A stretch of DNA of 56,111 nt from Erythrobacter sp. (GCA_023653115.1 JAMNXO010000013.1:1-56111); one strand, 5' to 3'. Positions 18,408 through 27,374 are shown, counted from the stretch's first letter. The notes: generated from the letters alone by a model not told the origin. Translations and numbers: made by a program.

Positions 18408-19721
18408 ATGATGGATGCAGCCGAAATCGCGCGATTGAAGGCGCTGATGGAATGGGAAGGCACGCGCACCGCGCCGCCCCAAGGCTTCCCGGTGCTGCCC
18501 GATATGCCCGCCGGGCGCTATACCAGCGCAGAATACTTCGCGCTCGAACAGCAGCACGTGTTCCGCAAAAGCTGGCTGTTCGCCGGCCACCTCGACGAGA
18601 TCCCGGAACCCGGCTGCTATATGCGCTGGCATAACGCGGGCGATCCGATCGTGATCGTGCACGGCATGGACGGCAAGGTGCGCGCCTTCCACAACACCTG
18701 CCGCCACCGCGGCGCGCCGGTGGTGACCGAGGACCGCGGCAAATCCAGCCGGTTGATGTGCGGCTATCACAACTGGACTTACAAGACCGATGGCAGCCTG
18801 GTGGGCGTGCCCGAACGGCGCGACTTCCCGACCGATTTCGACATGAGCTGCCGCGGCTTACTGCCGGTGCGCTGCGAGCTGTTCGGCAAGGTGATCTACG
18901 TCAACTTCGATATGGACGCGATGCCGCTGCTTGATTGGCTCGGGCCGCTAGCACGCGAGTGGGAGGAGTTCGCGTTTGACCGGATCAAACTCGCCGCGCG
19001 GCACAGCTTCGATCTCCAATGCAACTGGAAGGTCGCGATGGAGGCCAACATGGAGGTTTACCATGTGCCCTTCATCCACCCCAATACGGTCGCCCCGCTG
19101 GTCGATCCGGCGCGCAACCTCAACACCATGTATCCCAACGGCCATGCGCGGATGCTCGCCCCGCCGCCGCGCACCACCGACCGCGAGCACGTGCGCGCGA
19201 TCGAGAGCCCGGCGGGCTGGCAGCAGATCGAAAGCGTGGGCGAATTGGGCCGCACCTGCACGCAGAGTTACACGCTGTTTCCCAACTGGGTCTCGCCGCT
19301 CAGCAACTACTTCGTGCCGCCGCTGGTGTTCTGGCCGACCTCGCTGACGACCACACGGCTGGAACTGGTGACGATGGCCTTGGATTGGGGGGATGCCCCC
19401 GCGCCCGATCTGTGGACCGTGCCGGATGCGAGCCAGCCGAACGGCCGCCAGATGAGCCCGATCATCCTTGAAGACACCCAGTTCGGCGAAGCGATCCAGC
19501 AATCAATGCAGGGATCGGCGTTCCGATCGGTGCCGCTGTCCTATCAGGAAGCGCGGATCTATTCCTTCCACCAGAGCCTCGACCGGATGATCGGCAGCGA
19601 CAATGTTCCGGCGCATCTCAGGGTCGAACCGGTGATCGGCGCGGACTGGGTTTGGCCCAACGAGCCGCGCCTCGCGCAGATGAACCAAGAGCGCGCAACA
19701 GCCGCCGAAGCGGCGGAATGA
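18408..19721 (+). CDS. Rieske non-heme iron oxygenase, alpha subunit
   Basis: A 437-residue ring-hydroxylating-type oxygenase. The Rieske [2Fe-2S] box is CRHRG (C98, H100) and CGYHNW (C118, H121); the mononuclear iron histidines are H219 and H224 in EVYHVPFIHP. It hydroxylates or demethylates a substrate using O2 and electrons from a separate reductase that is not encoded nearby. ATG at 18408 follows GAGGGAGAGA. No beta subunit is present, so it is probably a homotrimeric (alpha3) type. Its product may feed the SDR divergently encoded next to it. Confidence 0.9.
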   Translation: MMDAAEIARLKALMEWEGTRTAPPQGFPVLPDMPAGRYTSAEYFALEQQHVFRKSWLFAGHLDEIPEPGCYMRWHNAGDPIVIVHGMDGKVRAFHNTCRHRGAPVVTEDRGKSSRLMCGYHNWTYKTDGSLVGVPERRDFPTDFDMSCRGLLPVRCELFGKVIYVNFDMDAMPLLDWLGPLAREWEEFAFDRIKLAARHSFDLQCNWKVAMEANMEVYHVPFIHPNTVAPLVDPARNLNTMYPNGHARMLAPPPRTTDREHVRAIESPAGWQQIESVGELGRTCTQSYTLFPNWVSPLSNYFVPPLVFWPTSLTTTRLELVTMALDWGDAPAPDLWTVPDASQPNGRQMSPIILEDTQFGEAIQQSMQGSAFRSVPLSYQEARIYSFHQSLDRMIGSDNVPAHLRVEPVIGADWVWPNEPRLAQMNQERATAAEAAE

Positions 19722-19917
19722 CGTTACGGAATAGTGCTTTCGCAGGTCGTTGTGACGTTTTTGTCGCACATTGCTGCTTTTACTATCGCTTTTGCTGATA
19801 GCGCGTTTGTGAGCGTGCCATACACCTGCAACCCACACCGATAGGCGCGGCAAAACGTGTCACGGGATTGGGGAACCAGGGCGCGCAGACAATGCGGCCC
19901 GCAGGGGAGAGAGAGCC
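19722..19917 (+). promoter_or_regulatory. upstream region of the TonB receptor gene
   Basis: 196 bases without a gene. It is AT-richer than its surroundings near 19750-19800 and includes a small inverted repeat, CTATC and GATAG arms at 19783-19801 around GCTTTTGCT, which could be an operator. A strong ribosome site GGGGAGAGAGAG precedes the receptor start at 19918. Confidence 0.4.
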
Positions 19918-22350
19918 ATGAACACACTTCGTGCCCGAATTGCATCCGACGCCCGCGCTCGCGGCTTGCGCACCGCACTGCTGTGCACTGCTGCCGTTGG
20001 CGGTATCGCCGCCATGCCAAGCGCAGCCTTTGCCCAGGAGGCAGAGGAAATGGCGGACGCACCCGAGGAACGGGTGATCATCGTTCAGGCCCGCCGCCAG
20101 AACGAAACCCTGCAGGAAGTGCCTGTTACCGTCACCGCGATCGGCGGCGACACGCTGGCGCGCTACAATATCGACCAGGTCGCCGATGTGACCAGCCGCG
20201 TGCCGACCCTCAATGTGCAGGTCGGCGGTTCGGGTTCGGGCGGCCAGCTCTCGCTTCGCGGCGTCGGTTCGTCGAACATCTCGGCAGCCTTCGATTCCGC
20301 GGTGGCGTTCGAATATGACGGCGTCGTGGTTTCGACCATGCGTCTGGTGCAGGCCGGCTTCTTCGACGTCGAGCAGATCGACGTGCTGCGCGGCCCGCAA
20401 TCGCTGTTCTTCGGCAAGTCGGCCACCGCCGGCGTGCTCTCGCTGCGCTCTGCCAACCCGACCTCCGATTGGGAAGTCGGGATGCGCGGCAGCTACGAGT
20501 TCGAGGAAAAGGGCTACCTGCTCTCGGGCTACATCTCGGGCCCGATCAGCGACACGCTGGGCGTCCGTCTGGCAGCCCAGTTCAACGATATCGACGAGTT
20601 CCAGATTCTCCAGGCGGGCACGCCTGCCGTCAATCAGGAACGCGGGCTGACCGATCTGATCGTGCGCGGCACGCTCGACTGGCAGCCTTCGGATATGTTC
20701 CGCGCCAACCTCAAGGTGCAATACACCAAGAACGAGAACGACGGCGCGGTCGGCACGGCGGAAATCGGTTGCGGCGCGAACGGGATTGCCGATCCGGTGT
20801 TCCTGCTTGGCGGCGGGCTCCAGATCCCGGCCGGTTACGATTGCAACATCAACGACCAGCGTTACTTCCTGCCCGATGCCGCGCCGCAGCTCGCGCCCGG
20901 TGTCCCCGGCAACTCGCCGGCCGCTGGCCGCAACGGCGTGCCTTTCGGCGAGACCGAAGTGTGGTTCGGCCGTCTCCAGTTCGAGCTCGATCTGTCTGAC
21001 ACGCTGACTCTGACCTCGGTCACCGGCCTGCTCAACATGGATGCGATCGATTTCGACTGCTATTCCTACGCCGGTGTGTTCCCGGGCGGGGTGCCGGGCG
21101 GCGCGGGCTGTTCGGACCCGATCAACAAGCTGGAACAATACAGCCAGGAACTGCGCCTTGCCTCGGACTTCGACGGCGCGTTCAACTTCATGCTCGGCGC
21201 GTTCTACGAAGACCGCACCTTCATCTTCGACACCGCCCAGCAGGGGGTGAACATCTCGTTCGTTGGTGCCGATCCGATCACCGGGTTCACCTATGACTGG
21301 GACAAGACCCACACCACCAAGACCGAGGCGCTCTCGTTCTTCGGTAGCACGATGATCGACATTACCGACAAGCTCGAACTGTCGGGCGGGGTGCGTTGGA
21401 CCGATGAAAGCAAGGTGCAAACCATCTCGGTGCCTTATGTCCACCTGTTCCTGCAGGGGCCGGCCTTCGTGCAACCGGGCTTCTTCTCGGGCCCGATCAA
21501 CTTCAAGGACGACAATATCTCGCCTGAAGTGACCCTGAAGTATCAGGCGAACGACGATCTGAACTTCTTCGCCTCGTACAAGACCGGCTTCAAGTCGGGC
21601 GGGATCGACAACTCGGCGCTGCCGTCGAACAGCCTCAGCCAGGCGGCCACATCGGGCGATTTCAGCGCGCTGATCTTCCAGTCGGAAAAGGCGAGCGGCG
21701 GTGAAGTCGGCGTCAAGTCGCAGTGGGCTGATCGCAGCTTCACCCTCAACGCGACCGCTTACTACTACGTGTTCGAGGATCTGCAGGTGCAGAACTTCAA
21801 CGCCCAGACGATCCAGTTCATCACCAGCAACGCTGGCGAGCTGACCACCAAGGGCGTCGATCTGGAAGCACGCTGGAACACGCCGGTGACCGGGCTGAAC
21901 CTCTCGAGCAACCTGTCGTGGCTCGATACCGAATACACCGCCGACTTCTTCCAGCCGGGCGGTCAGGGCGGGGTGATCAACCTCAAGGGCCGTCGCGGCA
22001 GCCAGGCACCCAAGTGGTCGGGCAACTTCGCGGCCGACTGGGCGATCCCGCTCAGCGACACCCTCGAGCTGTTCCTGTCGGGCAACGCCACCTACAATGA
22101 TGGCTACATCACCGACGAAACCTCGTTCAACGACTTCGTCCAGCCCAGCTTCTGGACCTTCGACAGCAACGTGTCGATCGGCCATCCGGACGGCAACTGG
22201 AAGCTGTCGCTGGTCGCGCAGAACCTGACCGACGAGATCTTCGTGATCACCTCGGGCGGGCGTCCGTTCCTCTCGCCGACCGGTGACGATCTGGTGCTGA
22301 CCCAGAACCGTGGCCGCCAGGTGTTTGCGGAAATCAGCTTCAAGTTCTGA
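19918..22350 (+). CDS. TonB-dependent outer-membrane receptor
   Basis: An 810-residue outer-membrane barrel receptor. A signal peptide ends at PSAAFA|QE around residue 40. The plug domain follows (LQEVPVTVTAIGGDTLARYN, LRGVGSSN, DVLRGPQSLFFGKSATAGVL), then a long beta-barrel with alternating aromatic strands and a C-terminal FAEISFKF ending in phenylalanine, the BamA signal. A TonB box-like stretch EERVIIVQAR precedes the plug. It is the kind of sphingomonad receptor used to import hydrophobic substrates rather than siderophores, which is inference from its place between two Rieske oxygenase genes. Confidence 0.95.
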   Translation: MNTLRARIASDARARGLRTALLCTAAVGGIAAMPSAAFAQEAEEMADAPEERVIIVQARRQNETLQEVPVTVTAIGGDTLARYNIDQVADVTSRVPTLNVQVGGSGSGGQLSLRGVGSSNISAAFDSAVAFEYDGVVVSTMRLVQAGFFDVEQIDVLRGPQSLFFGKSATAGVLSLRSANPTSDWEVGMRGSYEFEEKGYLLSGYISGPISDTLGVRLAAQFNDIDEFQILQAGTPAVNQERGLTDLIVRGTLDWQPSDMFRANLKVQYTKNENDGAVGTAEIGCGANGIADPVFLLGGGLQIPAGYDCNINDQRYFLPDAAPQLAPGVPGNSPAAGRNGVPFGETEVWFGRLQFELDLSDTLTLTSVTGLLNMDAIDFDCYSYAGVFPGGVPGGAGCSDPINKLEQYSQELRLASDFDGAFNFMLGAFYEDRTFIFDTAQQGVNISFVGADPITGFTYDWDKTHTTKTEALSFFGSTMIDITDKLELSGGVRWTDESKVQTISVPYVHLFLQGPAFVQPGFFSGPINFKDDNISPEVTLKYQANDDLNFFASYKTGFKSGGIDNSALPSNSLSQAATSGDFSALIFQSEKASGGEVGVKSQWADRSFTLNATAYYYVFEDLQVQNFNAQTIQFITSNAGELTTKGVDLEARWNTPVTGLNLSSNLSWLDTEYTADFFQPGGQGGVINLKGRRGSQAPKWSGNFAADWAIPLSDTLELFLSGNATYNDGYITDETSFNDFVQPSFWTFDSNVSIGHPDGNWKLSLVAQNLTDEIFVITSGGRPFLSPTGDDLVLTQNRGRQVFAEISFKF

Positions 22351-22374
22351 TCACGCGCCAACAGGGGTAAGCAG

Positions 22375-22400
22375 GGGGCGGGCCGGCAACGGCTCGCCCC
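22375..22400 (+). terminator. rho-independent terminator after the TonB receptor
   Basis: An 11-bp stem (22375-22385 with 22390-22400, one G-U pair) closed by a GCAA tetraloop and followed by TTTGCTTT. It starts 24 bases after the receptor stop. Confidence 0.8.
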
Positions 22401-22435
22401 TTTGCTTTGGATCAAGGGCACAGGCCGCCGCTCTG

Positions 22436-22451
22436 CCAAAAGTGAGCATTG
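22436..22451 (+). promoter_or_regulatory. putative regulator site CCAAAAGTGAGCATTG
   Basis: This 16-mer matches the site at 40266-40281 at 15 of 16 positions; both are 52-60 bases upstream of a start codon. It contains the CAAAAGTG core (22437-22444) seen in other promoters of the region. No strong -10 box follows at the expected distance (only AAGGTC). Confidence 0.45.
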
Positions 22452-22510
22452 CCGCGGCGGCCGGGAAGGCGGAAGGTCACCTGCAAACTCGCGGCTTCTG
22501 GGAGGACACC

Positions 22511-23740
22511 ATGTCACGCGAAGAACTGATCGCCATGACCCGCAATCTGGTCGCGCACGGCGCGGCCGATACGATGGAATATGCCGACGACGTGGTGCGC
22601 GTTCCGGCCAGCGCCTATACCGACGAGGCCTTGTTCGAGCTTGAGAAGAAGCAGATTTTCCGCCGCCTGCCGCTGATGGTCGCGCCTTCGTGCGAGCTGC
22701 CCAACGTGGGTGATTTCAAGGCGATGGACATCTGCGGCGTGCCGCTGCTTTTGAGCCGTCAGAAGGATGGCTCCATGGGCGCCTTCCTCAACATGTGCAC
22801 CCACCGCGGCAATCCGCTTGCCGCGGGCTGCGGCAATGCCAGCCGCTTTACCTGCGGCTATCACGGCTGGACCTTCAAAGCGGATGGCGACCTGATCGGT
22901 GTCGCCAGCCCCAAGGACTTCGGCGCGATCGACAAGAGCCAGCATTGCCTCACCAAATTCCCGGTGCATGAAGCCGCCGGGCTGATCTGGGTGACGCTCG
23001 ATCCGGATTCCAAGCTGTCGATCCCCGATTACCTGTGCGGCTTCGATGATCTGCTCAAGGCATTCGAATTCGAAGGCTGGACGCTGTTCTCGCAGCGCAC
23101 GCTGGAGGGGCCGAACTGGAAGACGGCCTATGACGGCTATCTCGATTTCTACCACCTGCCGGTCCTGCACAAGGACACCTTCGGGGCGGATTTCTACAAC
23201 CGCGCCAACTACTTCGCCTACGGCCCGCACCAGCGCCTATCGACCCCGTCGAAATTCGCGATCAAGGTGCAGGGCGATGATGACCAGGCGATCGATCTGG
23301 AAGCGATGAGCGACGATGATCTGCCGCAGGAAGTGCTGGTGCAGGGCGTGTGGACGATCTTCCCGCACATCTCGATCGCCAGCTTCTACGGCGGCGGGCA
23401 GCGCGGGGCGATGATCAGCCAGCTGTTCCCCGGCGCCACCGTGGGGACAAGCTTCACCACCCAGTATTACGTCATGGAAAACCAGCCCGAGACCCCCGAA
23501 CAGGTGCAGGCGGCGCATGACCAGTTCAACTTCCTCGAAATCGTGGTGCGCGATGAAGACTACGCCACCGGCAAGCGCCAGCAGCAGGCGCTCGCCTCGG
23601 GGCTGATGAAAGAGGTGTTGTTCGGCCGCAATGAAAAGGGCGGACAGGTGTTCCACGGCTGGGTCAAGCGGCTGGTCGCAGCCAGCGATGACGAGCTGGT
23701 GGAGATTTTCGCTCAGGAGCAACGGCAGGCGGCTGAATAG
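22511..23740 (+). CDS. Rieske non-heme iron oxygenase, alpha subunit
   Basis: A 409-residue Rieske oxygenase. Cluster ligands are CTHRG (C96, H98) and CGYHGW (C115, H118); the catalytic iron histidines are H215 and H220 in DFYHLPVLHKD. The region before them, NWKTAYDGYLDFYH, has Asp where many relatives carry Glu. The start at 22511 follows GGGAGG at a normal spacing; longer in-frame starts would enter the TonB terminator. It is transcribed alone between the receptor and a large palindromic repeat. Electron-transfer partners are not encoded in the window. Confidence 0.9.
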   Translation: MSREELIAMTRNLVAHGAADTMEYADDVVRVPASAYTDEALFELEKKQIFRRLPLMVAPSCELPNVGDFKAMDICGVPLLLSRQKDGSMGAFLNMCTHRGNPLAAGCGNASRFTCGYHGWTFKADGDLIGVASPKDFGAIDKSQHCLTKFPVHEAAGLIWVTLDPDSKLSIPDYLCGFDDLLKAFEFEGWTLFSQRTLEGPNWKTAYDGYLDFYHLPVLHKDTFGADFYNRANYFAYGPHQRLSTPSKFAIKVQGDDDQAIDLEAMSDDDLPQEVLVQGVWTIFPHISIASFYGGGQRGAMISQLFPGATVGTSFTTQYYVMENQPETPEQVQAAHDQFNFLEIVVRDEDYATGKRQQQALASGLMKEVLFGRNEKGGQVFHGWVKRLVAASDDELVEIFAQEQRQAAE

Positions 23741-23745
23741 GTCTC

Positions 23746-23838
23746 ATTCCCACCCCTAACCCCTCCCGCAAGCGGGAGGGGGACTGGGTTGCGCTGACAC
23801 TCCCCTCCCGCCTGCGGGAGGGGCTGGGGGTGGGCCTA
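23746..23838. repeat. nested palindromic repeat (CCCCTCCCGC type)
   Basis: Two perfect 10-bp hairpins, CCCCTCCCGC/GCGGGAGGGG at 23760-23781 and 23802-23823, are nested in a larger inverted repeat whose outer arms begin CCCACCCC and end GGGGTGGG. The whole 93-bp unit lies between convergent genes and is a different family from the five ATTGCGAG-type copies. Confidence 0.85.
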
Positions 23839-23852
23839 CGGGCCGGTCGGAT

Positions 23853-24317
23853 TCAAAACGCAAAGGGCCGCAGCGGAACCCTCGGCCCTTTTTGCGTCGG
23901 GTTATCGTTGAGCGCCAGTTCGACCAGCGCGGTGTCGAAGAACTCGTGCAGTTCCGCGATCAACCCGTCGCGGATGGTGAGGATCTGGCAGTAGGTCTGC
24001 AGGTATTTGTGGCCGTTGGTGCCCATCCCGCCGCCGCGCATCAGGCCGACCACCCGATCATCATCGGCGCACATGATCCGCCACTGGCGTGAAAAGCGGA
24101 TGGTGTCCGCCACCAGCTTGCCGATCACGCCGTCTGCCACCACCGGGCCAAAGCACTCCGCCTTGCCAACCCAGCGGCCCGAAACCGGCGTGGTGCCGAC
24201 CAGATTGAACACCACATCATCACAATGCAAAGCGGCGAGCACATCGAAGTCGCCCGCCGCCAGTGCCTCGTAATAGCGGGTGGCGAGCGCAATATTGGCC
24301 GCGCGCCGATCGCTCAT
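23853..24317 (-). CDS. SnoaL/NTF2-fold ketosteroid-isomerase-like protein
   Basis: A 154-residue single NTF2-like domain: an N-terminal helix (ATRYYEALAAGDFDVLAALHCDDVVFNLVG), a central GRWVGKAE turn, and C-terminal strands ending GLIAELHEFFDTALVELAL. Members act as isomerases, dehydratases or cyclases on polycyclic substrates or as small binding subunits. ATG at 24317 begins 4 bases after the stop of the NmrA-like gene, so the two are co-transcribed. The substrate is unknown. Confidence 0.8.
   Translation of the reverse strand: MSDRRAANIALATRYYEALAAGDFDVLAALHCDDVVFNLVGTTPVSGRWVGKAECFGPVVADGVIGKLVADTIRFSRQWRIMCADDDRVVGLMRGGGMGTNGHKYLQTYCQILTIRDGLIAELHEFFDTALVELALNDNPTQKGPRVPLRPFAF
23862..23891. 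terminator. bidirectional terminator hairpin inside the end of the SnoaL-like gene
   Basis: A 9-bp stem (23862-23870 with 23883-23891) with a 12-base loop. On the plus strand it is followed by more T residues, on the minus strand by TTTGCGTTTT, so it could end transcripts from both sides. It lies within the last codons of the minus-strand gene that stops at 23853. Confidence 0.65.
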
Positions 24318-24321
24318 TGCC

Positions 24322-25269
24322 TCACCCGAAGGCCGGGCGATAATTGCTCTCGCCCCAGTCCTGCTTCTTGGTCCATTCGCCCATGGTATCCAGTTTGCCT
24401 TCCAGTTCGGGGAAGCGTTCGTAAACGTGGTCCATGTCGACCGCGAAGGGCTTGGTCGGGGCGGTGTTGTTGTATTCGTAGAACGCCTGAATCCCCTTGG
24501 CGAATTCGTCGCGCATTTCGGGCGCCATGGTGTCGCCGGCGGCCTCGACCAGATAGCGGCCGAACTCTTCGGGGGTGCAGGGATCATACTTGATCTCCTT
24601 GCCCAGCGCTTCGCTGAGGCACTGCGTCACCTGCTTGCCGACCAGCCGCTCCGGCCCGCCGATATTGAGCCAGGAGCCTTCCATGTCGGGCCGCTCGAGG
24701 CTGGCGAGCATGAAGCGCGCGACGTCATCAAGGCTGATCCAGTTGGCCTCAAGGTTCGGGTTGTGCGGATAGACGTAGCGGCCCTCGTTCATGATGAACG
24801 GCCGCGCCCAGTTGGTCAGCAGGTTGTCCATGAACAGCACCGAGCCGAACACCGTCCCTGGCGCGCCCGAGCGCCACAGCGCATTGATGCCGGCGGTGTT
24901 GCCGGCATACGTGAAGGCGTCGCCGGGCTTGTCCGGAATCCAGCTCGAGGTGTTCCACACCGTTCGCTTGACGCCGAGATGGGCAGCGACCTTGCCGACT
25001 TCGCCGATCAGATAGGCGCGGTCCGCACGGGCCTGCAGGGGGTGGGTGTAGAAGATGTAATCCGTGCCTTCGAGCGCGTCCTTGAAGGTGGAGGTGTCAT
25101 AGAGGTCCATCGGCCGCACTTCGACCCGCTCGATCCCCTCGACCGGCGCGCCTTCCAGCGCATCCGGACGGCGCGAGATCGCGCGCACATCATACCCTGC
25201 GGCGAGCGCTTGACGCACCTGCGCCAGCCCCTGCCGACCGCTCGCGCCGATCACTGTGATGAGTGCCAT
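24322..25269 (-). CDS. NmrA-like NAD(P)-binding oxidoreductase
   Basis: A 315-residue atypical SDR of the NmrA/isoflavone-reductase group. The N-terminal motif TVIGASGRQG (residues 5-14) is the GxxGxxG dinucleotide site; VKRTVWNTSSWIPD and the C-terminal substrate region follow, but no YxxxK dyad. Such proteins either reduce aromatic or terpenoid substrates or sense NADP. The ATG at 25269 follows GGGGAGAG; 27 extra upstream codons are rejected. It forms a two-gene unit with the SnoaL-like protein. Confidence 0.82.
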   Translation of the reverse strand: MALITVIGASGRQGLAQVRQALAAGYDVRAISRRPDALEGAPVEGIERVEVRPMDLYDTSTFKDALEGTDYIFYTHPLQARADRAYLIGEVGKVAAHLGVKRTVWNTSSWIPDKPGDAFTYAGNTAGINALWRSGAPGTVFGSVLFMDNLLTNWARPFIMNEGRYVYPHNPNLEANWISLDDVARFMLASLERPDMEGSWLNIGGPERLVGKQVTQCLSEALGKEIKYDPCTPEEFGRYLVEAAGDTMAPEMRDEFAKGIQAFYEYNNTAPTKPFAVDMDHVYERFPELEGKLDTMGEWTKKQDWGESNYRPAFG

Positions 25270-25301
25270 GAATGTCTCTCCCCTCTTGTGGTATTGGCAC
25301 A

Positions 25302-25342
25302 AGACTAGGAAGGCGCCCGCGCCCACGCACCGCGCCAAAGTG
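25302..25342 (-). promoter_or_regulatory. promoter with CAAAAGTG-like site
   Basis: On the minus strand CACTTTGG (25342-25335) lies 27 bases upstream of a TAGTCT -10-like box (25307-25302), 33 bases before the NmrA-like gene start. The geometry matches the other promoters of the proposed regulon. Confidence 0.4.
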
Positions 25343-25361
25343 ATAGCCACGCCGCTGAGGC

Positions 25362-25395
25362 GCCTAGCGAAAAGGCGGGCCTAGCGAAAAGGCGG
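25362..25395. repeat. perfect 17-bp tandem duplication
   Basis: GCCTAGCGAAAAGGCGG is repeated exactly, 25362-25378 and 25379-25395, 38 bases upstream of the reductase start at 25433. Each copy holds a TAGCGA that could act as a -10 box. Confidence 0.9.
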
Positions 25396-25432
25396 GGTTG
25401 TCGTGGCGGCGTAGCGCACGAAGAGTGCGGGC

Positions 25433-26434
25433 ATGACGAACCGCACCTGGCGCATTGCCCGCCGCCCCGAAGGCATCGATTTCGCCAGCGCGCTGGAGCT
25501 GACGGATAGCCCGCTCGCCCCCTTGGCGGCAGGCGAAATCCGCATCCGCAATTCGCACCTGTCGATGGACGCCGGCACGCGGATGTGGCTGAGCGCACGC
25601 GAGGATGGCTATCAGCCCCCGCTTCCGGTCGGCGGGCCGATGACAGGGCTGGTGCTGGGCGAAGTGATCGAGAGCCGCGCGGAGGGTTTTGCCCCCGGCG
25701 ATCTGGTGCGCGCTTTCGGGCAGTGGAGCGACATCTCGACGGTTGATGCCGTCATGTCGGGCGCAATCGTGCTCGATCCCACGGTGGCAGACCGCCGCGC
25801 ATGGTTCGGCCCGCTCGGCATGAACGGGTGGACGGCGCTGTGGGGCGTGGAGCAGACCGGCGCGGCCAAGGCCGGCGAGCGGGTGCTGGTGTCCGCCGCC
25901 GCCGGGGCAACCGGTATCCTCGCGGTGCAGATCGCCAAGCTGCTCGGCTGCGAGGCCTGGGGTATCGCGGGCGGCGCGGCCAAGTGCGCTTACCTCACGG
26001 ATGAACTCGGCATCGCGGGCGCGGTGGATTACAAGGCGGCAGATGTGGCGGCGCAGCTGGATGCAGCAGGCGGGTTCGATGTCTATTTCGACAATGTCGG
26101 CGGCGGCCTGCTGGATCAGGTGCTCACCCGCATGAACCACTATGGCCGGATCGCGGTGTGCGGGCTGCTCGCCGATTACACCGCCGGCACCCGCACCGCG
26201 CCTGCGGAATTCGATCAGGTGCTGATGCGGCGGCTGCGGATCGAGGGGTTCTTCTCGCCCGATTTCATGCATGAAGGCCCGGCGCTCACCCGGAGGCTGC
26301 GCGACTGGACCGAGGCGGGCGATCTGGTGATGCCCTATGATGTCACCACTGGCCTAGAGAACACCCTCACCGCCTATGCCAAGCTGTTCACCGGCGGCAA
26401 TGTCGGCAAGGTGATCGTGGAGTTGCCGCAATGA
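25433..26434 (+). CDS. NADP-dependent medium-chain oxidoreductase (alkenal/curcumin reductase-like)
   Basis: A 333-residue zinc-free MDR. The GroES-like N-domain ends near 125; the Rossmann part carries SAAAGATGILAVQIAKLLGCEAWGIAGG-type sequence (the AAGATG pyrophosphate loop), then FDNVGGGLLDQVL and the tail SDGNVGKVIVELP-like ending. Relatives reduce activated C=C bonds of enones with NADPH. The stop overlaps the next start (ATGA), coupling it to a SnoaL-like protein, so both probably act on one intermediate. Confidence 0.88.
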   Translation: MTNRTWRIARRPEGIDFASALELTDSPLAPLAAGEIRIRNSHLSMDAGTRMWLSAREDGYQPPLPVGGPMTGLVLGEVIESRAEGFAPGDLVRAFGQWSDISTVDAVMSGAIVLDPTVADRRAWFGPLGMNGWTALWGVEQTGAAKAGERVLVSAAAGATGILAVQIAKLLGCEAWGIAGGAAKCAYLTDELGIAGAVDYKAADVAAQLDAAGGFDVYFDNVGGGLLDQVLTRMNHYGRIAVCGLLADYTAGTRTAPAEFDQVLMRRLRIEGFFSPDFMHEGPALTRRLRDWTEAGDLVMPYDVTTGLENTLTAYAKLFTGGNVGKVIVELPQ

Positions 26435-26970
26435 CCGGAACCCTCGAGGACCGCGAAGCCATCCGCGACATTCTCGCCGCCTATGCCCACGCGATTGACC
26501 GGCGGCGCTGGCCGATGATGGAGCGCCTGTTCCACGCGGACGCGATGTTCCGCTTCGGCACGATCGAGGGCGACTGGCGCGGATTTGTGGAACAGGCCCG
26601 CGCGGTGATCGACCCCTGCCTCGCCACCCAGCACCAGTTGGGGCAGGTGGTGTTCGGGTTCGAGGGAGACAGCGTCTGCCACACCGAAACCTATATGACC
26701 GCGATGCACACCATCCCGCCGGGCTATCCGCTGGCAGCGGTGTTCCCGGACAAGGGCGTGACCTACTCCGCCATTGTTGCCGGGCGCTATGTCGACCGGT
26801 TCGAGAAGCGCGCCGGCGAATGGCGCATCGCCCAGCGCACCGGCCTGTATGACTGGCGCGAGTTCCGGGTGGTGGAAGGCGTTGATCTGTCCGACACGCC
26901 CGAAGGCGCGGCAGGCTATCACGACAAACGCGACCCTTCGACCGCGGCTGTCAGGCAGTGGCTCGGCTAG
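26431..26970 (+). CDS. SnoaL-like (SnoaL_4) NTF2-fold protein
   Basis: A 179-residue NTF2-fold protein of the larger SnoaL_4 type, with the N-terminal helix LEDREAIRDILAAYAHAIDRRRW followed by MMERLFHADAMFRFG, and the strand ERFEKRAGEWRIAQRTGLYDWREF-like region typical of this family. Many relatives sit in aromatic and steroid catabolic clusters as small dehydratases or isomerases. It is translationally coupled to the upstream reductase and its end overlaps the convergent thioesterase gene by 4 bases. Confidence 0.82.
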   Translation: MTGTLEDREAIRDILAAYAHAIDRRRWPMMERLFHADAMFRFGTIEGDWRGFVEQARAVIDPCLATQHQLGQVVFGFEGDSVCHTETYMTAMHTIPPGYPLAAVFPDKGVTYSAIVAGRYVDRFEKRAGEWRIAQRTGLYDWREFRVVEGVDLSDTPEGAAGYHDKRDPSTAAVRQWLG

Positions 26971-27374
26971 GGTCGCTTGAACGCAAACACCCCGCTCATC
27001 GTCGCCAGCTGCTCATCCCCGCGCCAGATACCGCCTGAGGTATAGGCGGTACGCCCGCCCAGCCGGTCAATCCGCACCCGCGCTTCGAGCCAATCGCCGA
27101 GCCTTGCGCCGCTAAGGTAGTTCACCGTCAGCGTTACAGTGGAAGGCGCAAGGCGGGGCCGTTCGGCATCATAGACCGCATGGCTCAGCGCGACATCGGC
27201 GAAGGTCGAGATCACGCCGCCGTGCGCTGCTTGCCTGTAATTGATGTGGTGAGGGCAAACCGCCAAGCCCACCACGCGCACGCCGTCCACCGGCGCGCCG
27301 AGATAGTAAGGCCCGCCGTGATCGAGAAAGCCGGGCGTGAAACCGGCCGGTTCAAAGCCTGAGGGAATATCCAT
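26967..27374 (-). CDS. PaaI-type hotdog-fold thioesterase
   Basis: A 135-residue hotdog protein. HGGVISTFADVALSHAVY (residues 51-68) is the PaaI active-site helix with the nucleophile-positioning HGG, followed by VTLTVNYLSGARLGDWLEA. It hydrolyses acyl- or aroyl-CoA esters, releasing CoA trapped on dead-end intermediates. It is divergent from the acyl-CoA synthetase gene. A TAGGCT -10-like box lies only 6-7 bases before the ATG (27386-27381), so its message may be leaderless. Confidence 0.88.
   Translation of the reverse strand: MDIPSGFEPAGFTPGFLDHGGPYYLGAPVDGVRVVGLAVCPHHINYRQAAHGGVISTFADVALSHAVYDAERPRLAPSTVTLTVNYLSGARLGDWLEARVRIDRLGGRTAYTSGGIWRGDEQLATMSGVFAFKRP

Noticed and set aside
19783..22185. 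An 800-codon minus-strand frame opposite the TonB receptor
   Set aside because: Antisense shadow; the receptor has signal peptide, plug, barrel and terminal Phe on the plus strand.
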